Made by a program: the position numbers and the translations under genes | Assembly (NCBI RefSeq): GCF_009617585.1 | Contig: NZ_WIXI01000039.1 | Location: 142,046-206,045 of the forward strand | Length of the DNA: 64,000 nucleotides | Origin: Endobacterium cereale | GTDB lineage: Bacteria; Pseudomonadota; Alphaproteobacteria; Rhizobiales; Rhizobiaceae | Direction: 5' to 3' | The notes under the pieces: generated by a model | The model's input: the letters and a program-made list of their open reading frames with translations, nothing else | Told to the model about the DNA's origin: nothing | The model's database searches: none | Shown here: piece after piece, positions 45,506-53,920 of the stretch | Numbering within the stretch: the stretch's first letter is position 1 | Layout: every line of letters begins with the position of its first letter

Positions 45506-46354
45506 CAAGCAAGAATGCGGAACACCAGTCGACAAGATCGCGATGCTCGTAATGGCAAGTTAGGTGCGTTCATCCGTTCACCGCTTTTCCCCCGTCGTTC
45601 CAGCTGAAGTGGCAAACCATTCACGTCGACGAAGCGCGTGTTCTTTTGCATCGGTACGTTCTTTTTTCATGTCTGACCGGACATCGATAGGGTCGATATT
45701 TGCACCAACTCATTCCGGATTGGTTAGCGCATCTAACCACGTTGGTTAAGAATGGGCAGATTGTCCACCGTTTCTGCCCTTATATGCTAGTCCTCACGGA
45801 ACCGCGGCGGTTGCAAACAGGGAGGTAAAACCATTGCAGTGATTGTTAGTCAAAACTCCCAAGCTCGCATCGCACACTATCGCGCACCCACCTCACTTAT
45901 CGCCGATTGTGTATCAACGGAGAATGGCGGAGCCGATGAAAGCCGTTGGCAGCTCGAAGCTCGGTGGTCCAGATACAAGTTTAGTCGGCTGGTCTTGGTA
46001 CATCCACGTGACCTTATCGGCCATGTCTTTTTCTACGACGGTAAAGCGTTCGGCAAACCGTCAGTCGTGTAAAACGGACCGACGCGGATGCCAGATGGGG
46101 TTTCGCACTGGCAGGACGCTCAAGACCGGTTGACAGCAATCTGATTGCCTCCATGCGTGCACAGTCTACTTCGGTTCGGCAGTGCACGTGACGGCTGGAA
46201 GATCGTGCGCGAGCACAACGTCTCCCGCAAAATCGCCCCGGCCTCACCCTCGTCAGATTTTTCTGACGAGCCCGAAAACGGCTGCTGAGTTAACAAAAAA
46301 CGTAACCCTATGGCAGCCGCTTGAAACTCTCGTGCAATGAAAGGAACGAACCCT
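45506..46354. other. Gene-poor stretch with a SnoaL relic
   Basis: No intact gene is seen in 850 bp, and base composition is less GC-rich than the flanks. Near 46178-46240 one frame reads ARDGWKIVREHNVSR, which closely matches the C-terminal TTDGWKIIREHTSVR of the protein at 47168. This suggests a decayed copy of that gene's end. Other frames are short and unrecognised. Confidence 0.5.
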
Positions 46355-46900
46355 ATGATTACGTCTTCTTCATCCATCATCCGCCTGTGCGGAGCAATGA
46401 TGATGACCTCAGTATTCCTAGCGTTTATCGGGCCAGCACACGCTGAGATCACCGGTACGTCTACCGATATCGAGACGCATGAAACATCGACGGAAACTCG
46501 CAACAAGACTATAGTCGCAGAAGCGTTCGAAAAGTGGCGCTCTGGGACGTATGTTTTCGCCGCGCTGCTAGCCCCCGATGTTGTCTGGACGATCCATGGC
46601 TCGAGCCCGGTTGCGGGAACTTATCGCAGCCAGGATGACTTCATCGCACAGGCATCCTTACCCCTCACGAGCCGTCTCGCAACGCCCATCGTGCCGGAGG
46701 TTCGCAATATTTACTCTGTCGGAGACACGGTGATCATCCGGTTCAACGGCACAGCGACGACGACATCTGGTGCGCCTTATCGGAACCAATTCCTCTGGAT
46801 GTTCCGGATGAAAGATGGGTTGGTCACCGAGGCAGAGGCCTTCCTTGATCTCATGGCCTACCAACAGGTCGTCGAGAACAACGAGCCGCGCGGGGAATAG
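46355..46900 (+). CDS. Secreted SnoaL-like (NTF2-fold) protein
   Basis: The 181-aa protein has a signal peptide (about 1-30, ending GPAHAE). The NTF2-like domain (about 50-175) has the SnoaL pattern VAEAFEKWRSGTYVFAALLAPDVVW, then GTYRSQDDFIAQA and FLDLMAYQQVV. These small folds serve as enzymes or binding proteins, and the role here is unknown. AAGGAACG precedes the ATG at 46355. A second NTF2-like secreted protein follows at 47168. Confidence 0.8.
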   Translation: MITSSSSIIRLCGAMMMTSVFLAFIGPAHAEITGTSTDIETHETSTETRNKTIVAEAFEKWRSGTYVFAALLAPDVVWTIHGSSPVAGTYRSQDDFIAQASLPLTSRLATPIVPEVRNIYSVGDTVIIRFNGTATTTSGAPYRNQFLWMFRMKDGLVTEAEAFLDLMAYQQVVENNEPRGE

Positions 46901-47167
46901 CTGGCCCCATCAATCAGGCGAGGCGTGCGCGTCGCGCGCCTCGTCTGTCACAGCAATAACCAATGGATTCACAGGCAACCGTCAGGCGTGCCGAACTAGC
47001 ACCCCAAAATTTAAGCGGGCGGGCGAGAATCGATCCGCTGGGGATGTACGCCGGTGCCCTTCAGCCGCCGTAATCTCACTTGAGCTGGCTGCTATGCGCC
47101 GTTGCCTTATCCAAGCCGGGCTTCTTCGTACCTGCAAGAATTAGGCCTAAAAAAGAAGGTGTCGTGC

Positions 47168-47734
47168 ATGCGCCATACAAATACCATTACCCTACTGCTC
47201 GCTGTGGCTTCGCTGGGCGGCCTTGTTGTCGCGGCTCATGCGAAATCAGAAGATCGGACAGAGGGATGCGCTGCTAGCGGCGCGGCGAGCCCCGGCGAAC
47301 TTCATCGTGAATGGATCATGGTCGGTTGGGAAAAACACCGTGGCGATCCACCGTTCGACTTTCGCGATCGGCTGGGGCGGTTTTACCACTGGGATTCCGA
47401 TGACATCAGGCTTTACGACAACTTTGACCCGCAGCATCGTGTAGCGCGCAGCGCGAGCGAATGGAGTGAAATCTGGACCGGCCCCTTTGCGGCGCTTGTC
47501 GAGGCTAGGCACAGCGTTGTCGATGCTCCTGCCGTCATAGATGGCGGTAATTTGTCCGCAACGACACTCGAATTTGCTGCACGTCTAGAAACTGCGGACG
47601 GAGAAATAGTCGGCAACCGGGCCAGGACCTCATTGGTCTGGCAGTGCACTACGGATGGCTGGAAAATCATCCGTGAACATACCTCGGTCCGACTTGTGTC
47701 GCGTGAGGAAATTGACGCGCTCGTTCCTCGCTAA
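47168..47734 (+). CDS. Secreted SnoaL/DUF4440-like protein
   Basis: The 188-aa protein has a signal peptide (about 1-25, LLLAVASLGGLVVAAHA). The NTF2-like body includes FYHWDSDDIRLYDNFDPQHR near the middle and TTDGWKIIREHTSVRLV at the end, typical of ketosteroid-isomerase-like proteins. A relic with the same ending lies at 46178-46240. Together with the gene at 46355 and the lactonase-like gene at 47954 it forms a rightward group of exported proteins, possibly of foreign origin given the lower GC. Confidence 0.7.
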   Translation: MRHTNTITLLLAVASLGGLVVAAHAKSEDRTEGCAASGAASPGELHREWIMVGWEKHRGDPPFDFRDRLGRFYHWDSDDIRLYDNFDPQHRVARSASEWSEIWTGPFAALVEARHSVVDAPAVIDGGNLSATTLEFAARLETADGEIVGNRARTSLVWQCTTDGWKIIREHTSVRLVSREEIDALVPR

Positions 47735-47953
47735 GGTAATCAATCTCTCCAGCGAAAATCGCGAACAGGGCGTCCCGCAAATATTTCCGCGAGTTGACCA
47801 CCCGCAAAATCCCATACGTACGCGATTAGAGCTTGGGCATTTGTAGAAACTCAGACGCATATCGAAAGGAGCCGATACGGAACCGGTAAACCTACTCTAT
47901 TTTTTGTTGCAGTTCTGCACCTGATCGCTTTACCAGTATTCGCGAAATCAGCA

Positions 47954-48727
47954 ATGGCAGGGGTGGATCGACTTTATATAATGAATTGCGGGGAAGCGCT
48001 GGTTGATGATATTTCCACTTGGTCCCCAGGTGTCGATATCGGACAGGCGCGGACCTTCAGCAATAACTGCTATCTTATCCGGCACGGATCTGACTGGATG
48101 CTGTGGGATACTGGCGTACCGGATAAATGGGCAATGAATAAAGACGGCGTAGACGGCTCACCGGGAGTGCGTGGTTTCGTCCATAAAACGATCCGTTCCC
48201 AGCTTGCTGAGATAGGCGTGTCACCAGAAGATGTGTCCATATTGGCATTGTCACACGGGCATTTCGACCACGTCGGAAATGTCGAGCTCTTTACCAACGC
48301 GCGATGGCTCGTCCAGGAGATTGAGTACAATGCGATGTTGGGTCCGAACCCACGGCAGATTCGGTTTATGCCGGATCTTTACGGAACGCTCAGAAACAAC
48401 CCGGTTCTAAAGCTCAATGGTGATCATGATGTGTTTGGGGACGGAACGGTCCGTATACTTTCGACGCCTGGCCATACACCGGGCCATCAGTCGCTGCTGG
48501 TACGGCTAAACAAACATGGACCCGTAATTTTAAGCGGAGACGTTGCACATTTCTCGGCGAATATGTTGTTTCGCCGTGTACCGCAATTCAACTTTGACAA
48601 AAGCGCATCTCATAAATCAATGGAACAGATACAGGCGATCGTTGATAGGGAAAATGCGGAGCTCTGGATAAATCATGATCTCGACCAGAGCTTCAGAATG
48701 CACTATTCTCCGAAATGGTATGATTGA
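47954..48727 (+). CDS. Metallo-beta-lactamase fold hydrolase, AHL lactonase-like
   Basis: The 257-aa protein has the dinuclear zinc signature SHGHFDHVGN (H101, H103, D105, H106) and further ligands in STPGHTPGHQ and LSGDVAHF. This is the pattern of N-acyl-homoserine lactonases (AttM/AiiA group) that quench quorum sensing. The reading frame stays open upstream of the ATG and encodes a signal-peptide-like run (TLFFVAVLHLIALPVFAKSA) after an AAAGGAG site. No standard start codon stands in that frame, so export is uncertain. Base composition is more AT-rich than most of the window. Confidence 0.8.
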   Translation: MAGVDRLYIMNCGEALVDDISTWSPGVDIGQARTFSNNCYLIRHGSDWMLWDTGVPDKWAMNKDGVDGSPGVRGFVHKTIRSQLAEIGVSPEDVSILALSHGHFDHVGNVELFTNARWLVQEIEYNAMLGPNPRQIRFMPDLYGTLRNNPVLKLNGDHDVFGDGTVRILSTPGHTPGHQSLLVRLNKHGPVILSGDVAHFSANMLFRRVPQFNFDKSASHKSMEQIQAIVDRENAELWINHDLDQSFRMHYSPKWYD

Positions 48728-48966
48728 GATTGTGTCACGGGCGACAGTGCCTTGCTCATCGTCTCACGGCATGTTTGCGATAACGACGCACTATTGCCGA
48801 GATCACACCCATCGATGCCACAATCTCTCCCAAAGACATTATTTGGCTCTTGAACGGAAAGATCCCTCGACCATCCAGTTATCGACGTCACAACCGCGGT
48901 AGCGGTGGGCATTTTGGCTCAGCTTATCCGCTGATGCTGGCCCATGCCGCCTCAGCCTATTTCACT

Positions 48967-49127
48967 TCAGCTGACGACGAATTTCGACGTTGCCCTAAGG
49001 CAGGTTGCGATCGTTAGCCCACCAATCAGCGAGACATGTTCCACGACGACAAAGAACTCGAATGTGCTTTGAGGCTCTTGCATCTTCCAGAATGCATGGG
49101 CAATGGGGACGGTCAGCTGAAGCAAGG
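48967..49127 (-). pseudogene. DoxX family protein, C-terminal remnant
   Basis: Read leftward from the left end of the ISL3 element, the frame gives LLQLTVPIAHAFWKMQEPQ, then FVVVEHVSLIGGLTIA and a stop at 48967. This is the last part of a DoxX-like four-helix membrane protein. The 5' part is missing: the frame begins exactly at the insertion element. No DoxX sequence is seen on the other side of the element, where a ligD fragment lies instead. Confidence 0.6.
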
Positions 49128-49168
49128 TGTCGTTTTGCATTTAACCAGGTTCTTCCTCAATTTCTGTG
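49128..49168 (+). repeat. Left inverted repeat of the ISL3 element
   Basis: It runs from TGTCGTTTTGCATTTAACC to CAATTTCTGTG and matches the right repeat at 37 of 41 positions. The possible GTG start of the transposase frame at 49166 would overlap it. Confidence 0.85.
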
Positions 49169-49207
49169 GTTAACAGGGTATTAGCGCCTCGACCTTTATC
49201 TGCGGGA

Positions 49208-50833
49208 ATGCGAACGCAATTAAAATGGTCACCCGGCCCCGGGGTCAAAATTCTTGGTATCACCCTTCAAGATGAAAGAAACTGGGTTGTCTCCGCTGCT
49301 GCGAAACCGGTCGGCATCTGCCCGGATTGTGGAATGCAAAGTCGGCATCGGCATGGCTGGCACCACCGCCGCCTTCGGGACTTGCCTGTTCAAGGTCAAG
49401 CTGTGAGCATCAAACTCGCACTGAACCGGTGGCAGTGTAGGCACCGGAAATGCGAGCGAAGAACCTTCACCGACAGTCTGCCCGAGATTGCTGCACCCTA
49501 TGTGCGACGAACTGGGCGGATGGCTGAGATTGTGGGCTTGGTTGGCCACAGAATGGGTGGCCGTCCGGGAGAAACCTTGATGCATCGGCTCGGCATGCCG
49601 GTTAGCGACGACACGATCTTGCGGCAATTGAAGCGCAGTAATCAGGCGTCCACACAGAAAGACACTATTCGGGTTGTGGGCATTGATGATTGGAGTTGGC
49701 GGCATTCCTCGCGATACGGGACGATTATGGTCGATCTTGAGCGTCATTCGGTTGTCGATGTTTTGGAGGACCGCAGCGTCGAGAGCGCAAGATCTTGGTT
49801 ACAAGAACGTCCAACGATCGAGGTCGTGAGCCGAGATCGCTGTGGTTTGTATGCTCAGGCAGCGCGAGAGGGCGCGCCTCAGGCCCGCCAAGTCGCTGAC
49901 CGCTTCCATCTGGTTCAAAATCTCAGGGAGGCAATCAAGGAACAGATGAGCGTTTACGGTCATGCCAATGTCAGACCCATTCTCTCTGAAGATGCTATCG
50001 CCAGCGCCAAGTCACAACAGCGTCGTGCCCGTTTGGCGCACAGGCAATCTCGTCTGGAAATATTCGAGATGCTTAGAGCTTTGCGGCAGCAGGGCCTCAC
50101 TTACAGCGAGATTGCAAGGCGGACCGGATACGAGCGCCGTAGCATCGCGAATTGGCTTACTTCCAGCGCACCTCGAGACAGAAACCGCGCAGCATTGAAT
50201 CCGACATCACCACTCTATTTCGAAGCTTTCCTGGCTGATTGCTGGAAAAATGGCAACCGCGTTGGGCGCCATCTGTTTTACGATATCAAGAACCGCGGTT
50301 ACACGGGCAGCCGCTCCAATCTGGAGCGCTTGCTGAAAGTGTGGCGTGAAGTCGAGAATATTCAACTCGACGAGCCGCCTCCAGAGATGGAGGTTTCCGA
50401 ACCCGTCCGCGATCCTGATACGGGCCATATGATTTCCTCCGTGGTGGCCGCAGCTTTGTGCATAAAACCGCGCGGCCTGCTGACAGATCGTCAGGCCAGA
50501 AAGGTCAATGCATTGAAGCAAGGCTCTCGAGCGTTCGCTATGATGCGTGGCTTGGGCATGCGGTTCATCGGCATCTTGCGCAGCAGGGGCTCGCAGGCAC
50601 TGGATGAATGGATCGACGATGCAATCGACACCGAGCTCACGGCAATCATGCGTTTCGCCAGCGTTTTGCGCCGGGATATTGATGCCGTAAGAAATGCAAT
50701 CGAACTCCCTTGGAGCAACGGTCAAGCCGAATGTCAGATCAACCGCCTCAAGGTACTGAAGCGAGCGATGTACGGTCGCGCCGGCCCGGAACTGATGAGG
50801 GCGAGAATGATGCCGTTGAATCACAGAAATTGA
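49208..50833 (+). CDS. ISL3 family transposase
   Basis: The 541-aa DDE transposase has an N-terminal zinc-ribbon (CPDCGMQSRHRHGWHHRRL, then CRHRKCERRTF). A helix-turn-helix follows, and then the first catalytic region VVGIDDWSWRHSSRYGTIMVD. The second Asp is probably in VVSRDRCGLYAQAA. The end, LPWSNGQAECQINRLKVLKR, has the conserved N-G-x-x-E motif of ISL3. I chose the ATG at 49208, as an upstream GTG at 49166 lies inside the inverted repeat. The stop lies inside the right repeat. The protein appears intact. Confidence 0.93.
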   Translation: MRTQLKWSPGPGVKILGITLQDERNWVVSAAAKPVGICPDCGMQSRHRHGWHHRRLRDLPVQGQAVSIKLALNRWQCRHRKCERRTFTDSLPEIAAPYVRRTGRMAEIVGLVGHRMGGRPGETLMHRLGMPVSDDTILRQLKRSNQASTQKDTIRVVGIDDWSWRHSSRYGTIMVDLERHSVVDVLEDRSVESARSWLQERPTIEVVSRDRCGLYAQAAREGAPQARQVADRFHLVQNLREAIKEQMSVYGHANVRPILSEDAIASAKSQQRRARLAHRQSRLEIFEMLRALRQQGLTYSEIARRTGYERRSIANWLTSSAPRDRNRAALNPTSPLYFEAFLADCWKNGNRVGRHLFYDIKNRGYTGSRSNLERLLKVWREVENIQLDEPPPEMEVSEPVRDPDTGHMISSVVAAALCIKPRGLLTDRQARKVNALKQGSRAFAMMRGLGMRFIGILRSRGSQALDEWIDDAIDTELTAIMRFASVLRRDIDAVRNAIELPWSNGQAECQINRLKVLKRAMYGRAGPELMRARMMPLNHRN

Positions 50834-50862
50834 GGAAGATCCCGGTTAACTGCCAAACGACA
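50822..50862 (-). repeat. Right inverted repeat of the ISL3 element
   Basis: It holds the end of the transposase gene and the stop codon of the truncated ligD frame. Its outermost 20 bp (CGGTTAACTGCCAAACGACA) are identical to 933-952 at the tniQ end. Confidence 0.85.
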
Positions 50863-51361
50863 AGAATTCGTCGTGATGCTTGATCAGCAACCAGTTGATC
50901 CGCTTGCCGCCGTCGCGGTCGTGGCGCATACGAACAAGCACGAAGCTGCCATGCAGCCGATCGCCCTTCAGCGTGAACTTGAAATCGCCTTTCGCCAGTG
51001 CGTCTTCCGGGGACCGGTTGCCTTCCGGCTCCCAGTAGCCGCGATCCCAGAGCATCACCGTACCACCGCCATACTCGCCCTTGGGAATGGTGCCTTCGAA
51101 ATCACCATAGTCGAGCGGGTGATCCTCGACCTCGACGGCCAGCCGCTTGTCGCCGGGATCGAGGGATGGTCCTCTGGTCACCGCCCAGGATTTGAACACG
51201 CCATCGAGCTCGAGGCGAAGATCGTAATGCAGCCGAGTGGCGTCGTGCTTCTGGATCACGAACCGCCGGCGGTTCGATGATCTGACTTCAACGTCTCCGC
51301 TTGGTTCTGCGGTTTTCTTAAAGTCGCGCTTGGCACGGTATGTCGAGAGGTTGTCGGCCAT
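50846..51361 (-). pseudogene. ligD: LigD 3'-phosphoesterase domain, truncated by the ISL3 element
   Basis: LigD trims and seals DNA ends in bacterial non-homologous end joining with Ku. The 171 codons cover the phosphoesterase domain: FVIQKHDATRLHYDLRLELDG with H39, H45 and D47, then DHPLDYGDFEGTIPKGEYGGG, RGYWEP and LHGSFVLVRM. Where a full LigD would continue to ligase and polymerase domains, the frame enters the ISL3 end and stops after SFGS. A stand-alone phosphoesterase protein is possible and could still be functional, but the insertion sets the 3' end. No ku gene is seen. Confidence 0.8.
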
Positions 51362-51389
51362 CGGCTCGCTAGTCCTTGAGCTCAAACGA

Positions 51390-51416
51390 GTGGGGCCGGC
51401 ATTATGCCGGCCCCAC
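51390..51416 (-). terminator. Perfect GC-rich hairpin
   Basis: GTGGGGCCGGCAT (51390-51402) pairs fully with ATGCCGGCCCCAC (51404-51416). It lies just past the stop of the leftward gene at 51424 and before ligD, with TCGTTTG downstream on that strand. It probably ends the transcript of the small gene. Confidence 0.75.
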
Positions 51417-51423
51417 AAACTAT

Positions 51424-51732
51424 TCAGCGTCCAGACACGCGGATCGCCCCGGCGTCACCGAGGCTGCGTTGAACAGCCGCAATCTGGTCGGAAGCGATAT
51501 CGGCCGAGACCTCGATCTCCCCTTCTAGTGCAGCGTCATCACGTGATCCGCCCTCGTGCGACGCGTCGCCACCGGAAGGCTTCGAGCCCGTTGTGTTTCG
51601 ATCGGTCGCAGACTGAATGAAGATGTCTGGGCGCGAGATCCCGTGCTGCTGCACCAGGTGCTCGACGGCAAGGTCTGCTGCTTCGCGCGTATCAAACGTT
51701 GCGCGGATGGTGGTGGTACTATCGTCAGCCAT
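51424..51732 (-). CDS. Small stress-cluster protein of unknown function
   Basis: The 102-aa protein starts TTTIRATFDTREAADLAVEH, followed by LVQQHGISRPDIFIQ, a linker rich in Gly/Ser/Asp, and a second alpha/beta part (GEIEVSADIASDQIAAVQRS). The layout resembles small heavy-metal-associated or ferredoxin-like folds with a flexible insert. I have seen similar proteins in rhizobial stress clusters but know no function. It is divergent from the DUF883 gene and has a good terminator behind it. Confidence 0.7.
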   Translation of the reverse strand: MADDSTTTIRATFDTREAADLAVEHLVQQHGISRPDIFIQSATDRNTTGSKPSGGDASHEGGSRDDAALEGEIEVSADIASDQIAAVQRSLGDAGAIRVSGR

Positions 51733-51818
51733 GAGGCTCGCTCCTGTTTCCTAAGGTCACAGCTACAAACGCGGGGAAGAGCGGCTGGTTTCGTTGACCG
51801 ACGATGATTGAAACAAAC

Positions 51819-51843
51819 GGAACCTTACGCCTCAGCAAGTGTT
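51819..51843 (+). promoter_or_regulatory. EcfG-type promoter before DUF883 gene
   Basis: GGAAC at 51819-51823, 16 bases, then TGTT at 51840-51843. This fits the alphaproteobacterial general-stress sigma EcfG pattern GGAAC-N16-CGTT in all but one base. The gene starts 27 bp downstream. Confidence 0.6.
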
Positions 51844-51869
51844 CGTGGATTGAACCCAGGAGGACACCA

Positions 51870-52340
51870 ATGACCCCGCCGAAATCCCCAGCAGTTGAGG
51901 CTCTTGAACAAGAACAAGCCCGACAGTCCCGCGATGTTGGATCTGAACTCGAGGATGGTCTCAAGTCCACATTCCCGGCCTCCGACCCGGTCTCGGCGAC
52001 AACAACCTCCAACCCAACCGGGATCGCGCCGTCTCCCTCAAATGAGGTTGGCTTTGGCTCGGACGCACCGCTCGTCGATAAGGCTCTGGCAGCGACGAGC
52101 GAGCCCGAGCAGACCGATGGGACGACATTTGCATCTTCCCGCGAAGAGCTTGAAGCTCTGAAGGCGGAGATTGCGCGACTGCGGGAGAGCGCCAGCGAGA
52201 TTGGGTCGGCGACGGTGCGCGTCGCGAAGGCGCAAGCCTCTGACGTACTCGTTGACCTGAAGCAGCGCATCCGTGCCAAGCCATTGCCGGCGGTTGGTAT
52301 CGCCGCCGTCATCGGCTTCGTCTGGGGCATGACGCGTTGA
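51870..52340 (+). CDS. DUF883/ElaB-YqjD-like membrane-anchored protein
   Basis: The 156-aa protein has a disordered, acidic N-terminal half that includes DVGSELEDGLKSTFPASDP. A coiled coil follows (about 95-140, with REELEALKAEIARLRESASE), and one C-terminal membrane helix ends it (PAVGIAAVIGFVWGM). This is the YqjD/ElaB layout, proteins thought to tether ribosomes to the membrane in stationary phase. AGGAGG precedes the ATG at 51870, and an EcfG-like promoter lies just upstream. Confidence 0.8.
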   Translation: MTPPKSPAVEALEQEQARQSRDVGSELEDGLKSTFPASDPVSATTTSNPTGIAPSPSNEVGFGSDAPLVDKALAATSEPEQTDGTTFASSREELEALKAEIARLRESASEIGSATVRVAKAQASDVLVDLKQRIRAKPLPAVGIAAVIGFVWGMTR

Positions 52341-52392
52341 TGTGACCTCAAGGAGCGCAGACCGCCCAAAATGAACCCAAATGGAGGAAAAA

Positions 52393-52602
52393 ATGGCCAA
52401 TCCGGAAGACGATGCAAAAGGTCAATACGCGCCGTCCCAGGCGGATCCACATGCATCCGGCGTCCACAGCGCCAAGCCAACTGTAATCACCGGATCCAAG
52501 GATGCGACCGAACATAAGGTCCCGCCCGGTCAGAAAGGCCCCAAAAAGGATTGGGACATAAATTTCGATCCCGCAGAAAGCAGTTCGGAAAAAAAACGCT
52601 AG
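52393..52602 (+). CDS. Small hydrophilic stress-cluster protein
   Basis: The 69-aa protein is hydrophilic and probably disordered, with KDATEHKVPPGQKGPKKDWD in its second half and a Lys/Arg end. GGAGG lies 6 bp before the ATG at 52393. It lies between the DUF883 gene and a 47-codon gene in the same direction. I do not recognise it. Its composition resembles small desiccation or stress proteins. Confidence 0.6.
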   Translation: MANPEDDAKGQYAPSQADPHASGVHSAKPTVITGSKDATEHKVPPGQKGPKKDWDINFDPAESSSEKKR

Positions 52603-52647
52603 GTTACGAACTAGATTCCGAAACGTTCGCCGGAAGAGGACGCCACT

Positions 52648-52791
52648 ATGACCGACGACAGCCCAGACCCGACCAGCGATGCTGCGCGCATCAACCCCGC
52701 AGTCGCGGACAAAGATCGCGAGAAGCTGAAGAAAGCGGCGGAGGATGGGCTGCGTGACACTGAGGGCAAATTACCCAAGGACGAAGTCTAA
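52648..52791 (+). CDS. 47-aa hydrophilic protein
   Basis: The frame runs from an ATG at 52648, 8 bp after a GGAAGAGGA site, to a TAA at 52789. The peptide is highly charged (DKDREKLKKAAEDGLRDTEG near the middle) and helical. Its position in a row of similar stress-cluster genes and the good ribosome site support it. The function is unknown. Confidence 0.55.
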   Translation: MTDDSPDPTSDAARINPAVADKDREKLKKAAEDGLRDTEGKLPKDEV

Positions 52792-52926
52792 ATCCCCGCG
52801 AATTGAAAGCGGGCGCTACTCGACAGTCCGAATGCGGCTTTTCGACCCTCGTCATAGAAGCCAGCAACGGCCAAAAATTGACTTTCGTACGACACCGTAC
52901 CGTCGACACAGTATCCATATTACGAC

Positions 52927-52951
52927 GGAACAACGTCTGCGAGATCACGTT
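52927..52951 (+). promoter_or_regulatory. EcfG-type promoter before yciE-like gene
   Basis: GGAAC at 52927-52931, 16 bases, then CGTT at 52948-52951: an exact match to the EcfG consensus. The yciE-like gene starts 62 bp downstream. Confidence 0.7.
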
Positions 52952-53012
52952 ATCGGCCCGCGCACGGCAGGGCATCACCGTGCGCGGCTTCCCGTAACTC
53001 AGGAGAACTATC

Positions 53013-53513
53013 ATGGCAGAGAAGACCCTGGACGACCTGTTTCTCGATACGCTCAAGGATATCTACTACGCCGAGAAGCAGATCCTGAAGGCATTGCCGA
53101 AAATGGCCCGCGCCTCATAGTCCGAGGAAGGCAAGGCAGCTTTTCTGAAGCACAAGGAACAGACGGAAGGCCAGATCGAACGGCCCCAGCAGGTGTTCGA
53201 GCTGATCGGCAAGCCGGCGCGCGGCAAGACCTGTGAAGCCATCCAGGGCATCATTGCAGAGGCCGAAGAGATCATGGACGAGTTTAGGGGATCCGTTGCC
53301 TTGGACGCCGGCCTGATTTCATCCGCGCAGGCCGTCGAGCACTATGAGATTGCGCGCTACGGCACGTTGAAAAGCTGGGCGAAACAGCATGGCCTGACCG
53401 AAGCCGTCGAGCTGCTAGATGCAACCTTGCAGGAAGAGCTCGAGACCGATCAGCTTTTGACCCAGCTCGGCGAAACATCGGCAAACCCCAAGGGTTCGAA
53501 GAAGGCCGCGTAA
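53013..53513 (+). pseudogene. YciE/DUF892 ferritin-like gene with amber codon 36
   Basis: YciE-type proteins are four-helix ferritin-like stress proteins of about 165 aa. The frame from the ATG at 53013 reads TLDDLFLDTLKDIYYAEKQI, then a TAG at 53118-53120, where relatives have Gln, and continues as SEEGKAAFLKHKEQTEGQIE to a stop at 53511-53513. All four helices are present, so a single CAG to TAG change explains the break. AGGAG precedes the start, and an exact EcfG promoter lies upstream. It is the second amber interruption in the window, after the peroxiredoxin gene. Confidence 0.85.
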
Positions 53514-53520
53514 TGTAAAT

Positions 53521-53546
53521 GGGGCCGCGCAGGAGAGCGCGGTCCC
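53521..53546 (+). terminator. GC-rich hairpin between yciE-like gene and DUF2934 gene
   Basis: GGGGCCGCGC pairs with GCGCGGTCCC with one mismatch around an AGGAGA loop. No T run follows, so it may attenuate or protect rather than end the transcript. Confidence 0.4.
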
Positions 53547-53569
53547 GCTACGCCACAAAGGGAGGAAGC

Positions 53570-53737
53570 ATGGAATCCGAACCCGACGACTGGGTTGCCC
53601 GCCGGGCATACGAGCTGTGGGAACAGGCCGGAAATCCGGATGGGCAGGAGCATGAGCATTGGAGTCAAGCGAGCGCCGAGTGGGACGAAAATAGTGCGAC
53701 TTCGCCCACGAGTTCCTGGGACGACCAAGCCGAATAA
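53570..53737 (+). CDS. DUF2934 protein
   Basis: The 55-aa protein contains VARRAYELWEQAGNPDGQEH (residues 9-28), the full DUF2934 signature, followed by HWSQASAEW. These small proteins are common in rhizobia and near stress genes; no function is known. GGGAGG lies 5 bp before the ATG. A terminator follows about 40 bp after the stop. Confidence 0.85.
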   Translation: MESEPDDWVARRAYELWEQAGNPDGQEHEHWSQASAEWDENSATSPTSSWDDQAE

Positions 53738-53777
53738 AGGCTGTGAACGTCCTCATGACGTCACCTGACATGAAGTG

Positions 53778-53816
53778 GGCCCTTCGAGTTTTTAATTCGG
53801 AGGGCCTATTTTATTT
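53778..53816 (+). terminator. Hairpin terminator after DUF2934 gene
   Basis: GGCCCTTCGA (53778-53787) pairs with TTCGGAGGGCC (53796-53806), followed by TATTTTATTT. This is a typical rho-independent terminator for the rightward gene. Confidence 0.75.
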
Positions 53817-53876
53817 GGCATTCCAAGAGCTTCCTTGTCGCGAACGACCAAGGCTCCCAAACCCAGGATACAGAGA

Positions 53877-53894
53877 AGCCCGCCAAGGCGGGCT
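53877..53894 (-). terminator. Hairpin terminator after Mn catalase gene
   Basis: AGCCCGCC-AA-GGCGGGCT has a perfect 8-bp stem. It lies 26 bp beyond the stop of the leftward catalase gene. Confidence 0.65.
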
Positions 53895-53920
53895 CCCTTA
53901 GTCTGTGATACTGTCGACGC

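Larger units (their letters stand above)
49128..50862 (+). mobile_element. ISL3-family insertion sequence
   Basis: The element is 1,735 bp with 41-bp terminal inverted repeats (37 of 41 bases match) and one transposase gene. The ends start TGTCGTTTTGC on the left and, read inward from the right, TGTCGTTTGGC. ISL3 elements usually make 8-bp target repeats, but the flanks differ (AAGCAAGG on the left, AGAATTCG on the right). The two sides also belong to unrelated genes (doxX and ligD), so the copy has taken part in a rearrangement. Confidence 0.88.

Noticed and set aside
45839..46072. Frames of 77 and 96 codons between the AraC gene and the SnoaL gene
   Set aside because: They overlap each other, lack ribosome sites and show no recognised family.
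49120..50870. An 8-bp target duplication around the ISL3 element
   Set aside because: The flanks AAGCAAGG and AGAATTCG do not match, and shifting by a few bases does not help.
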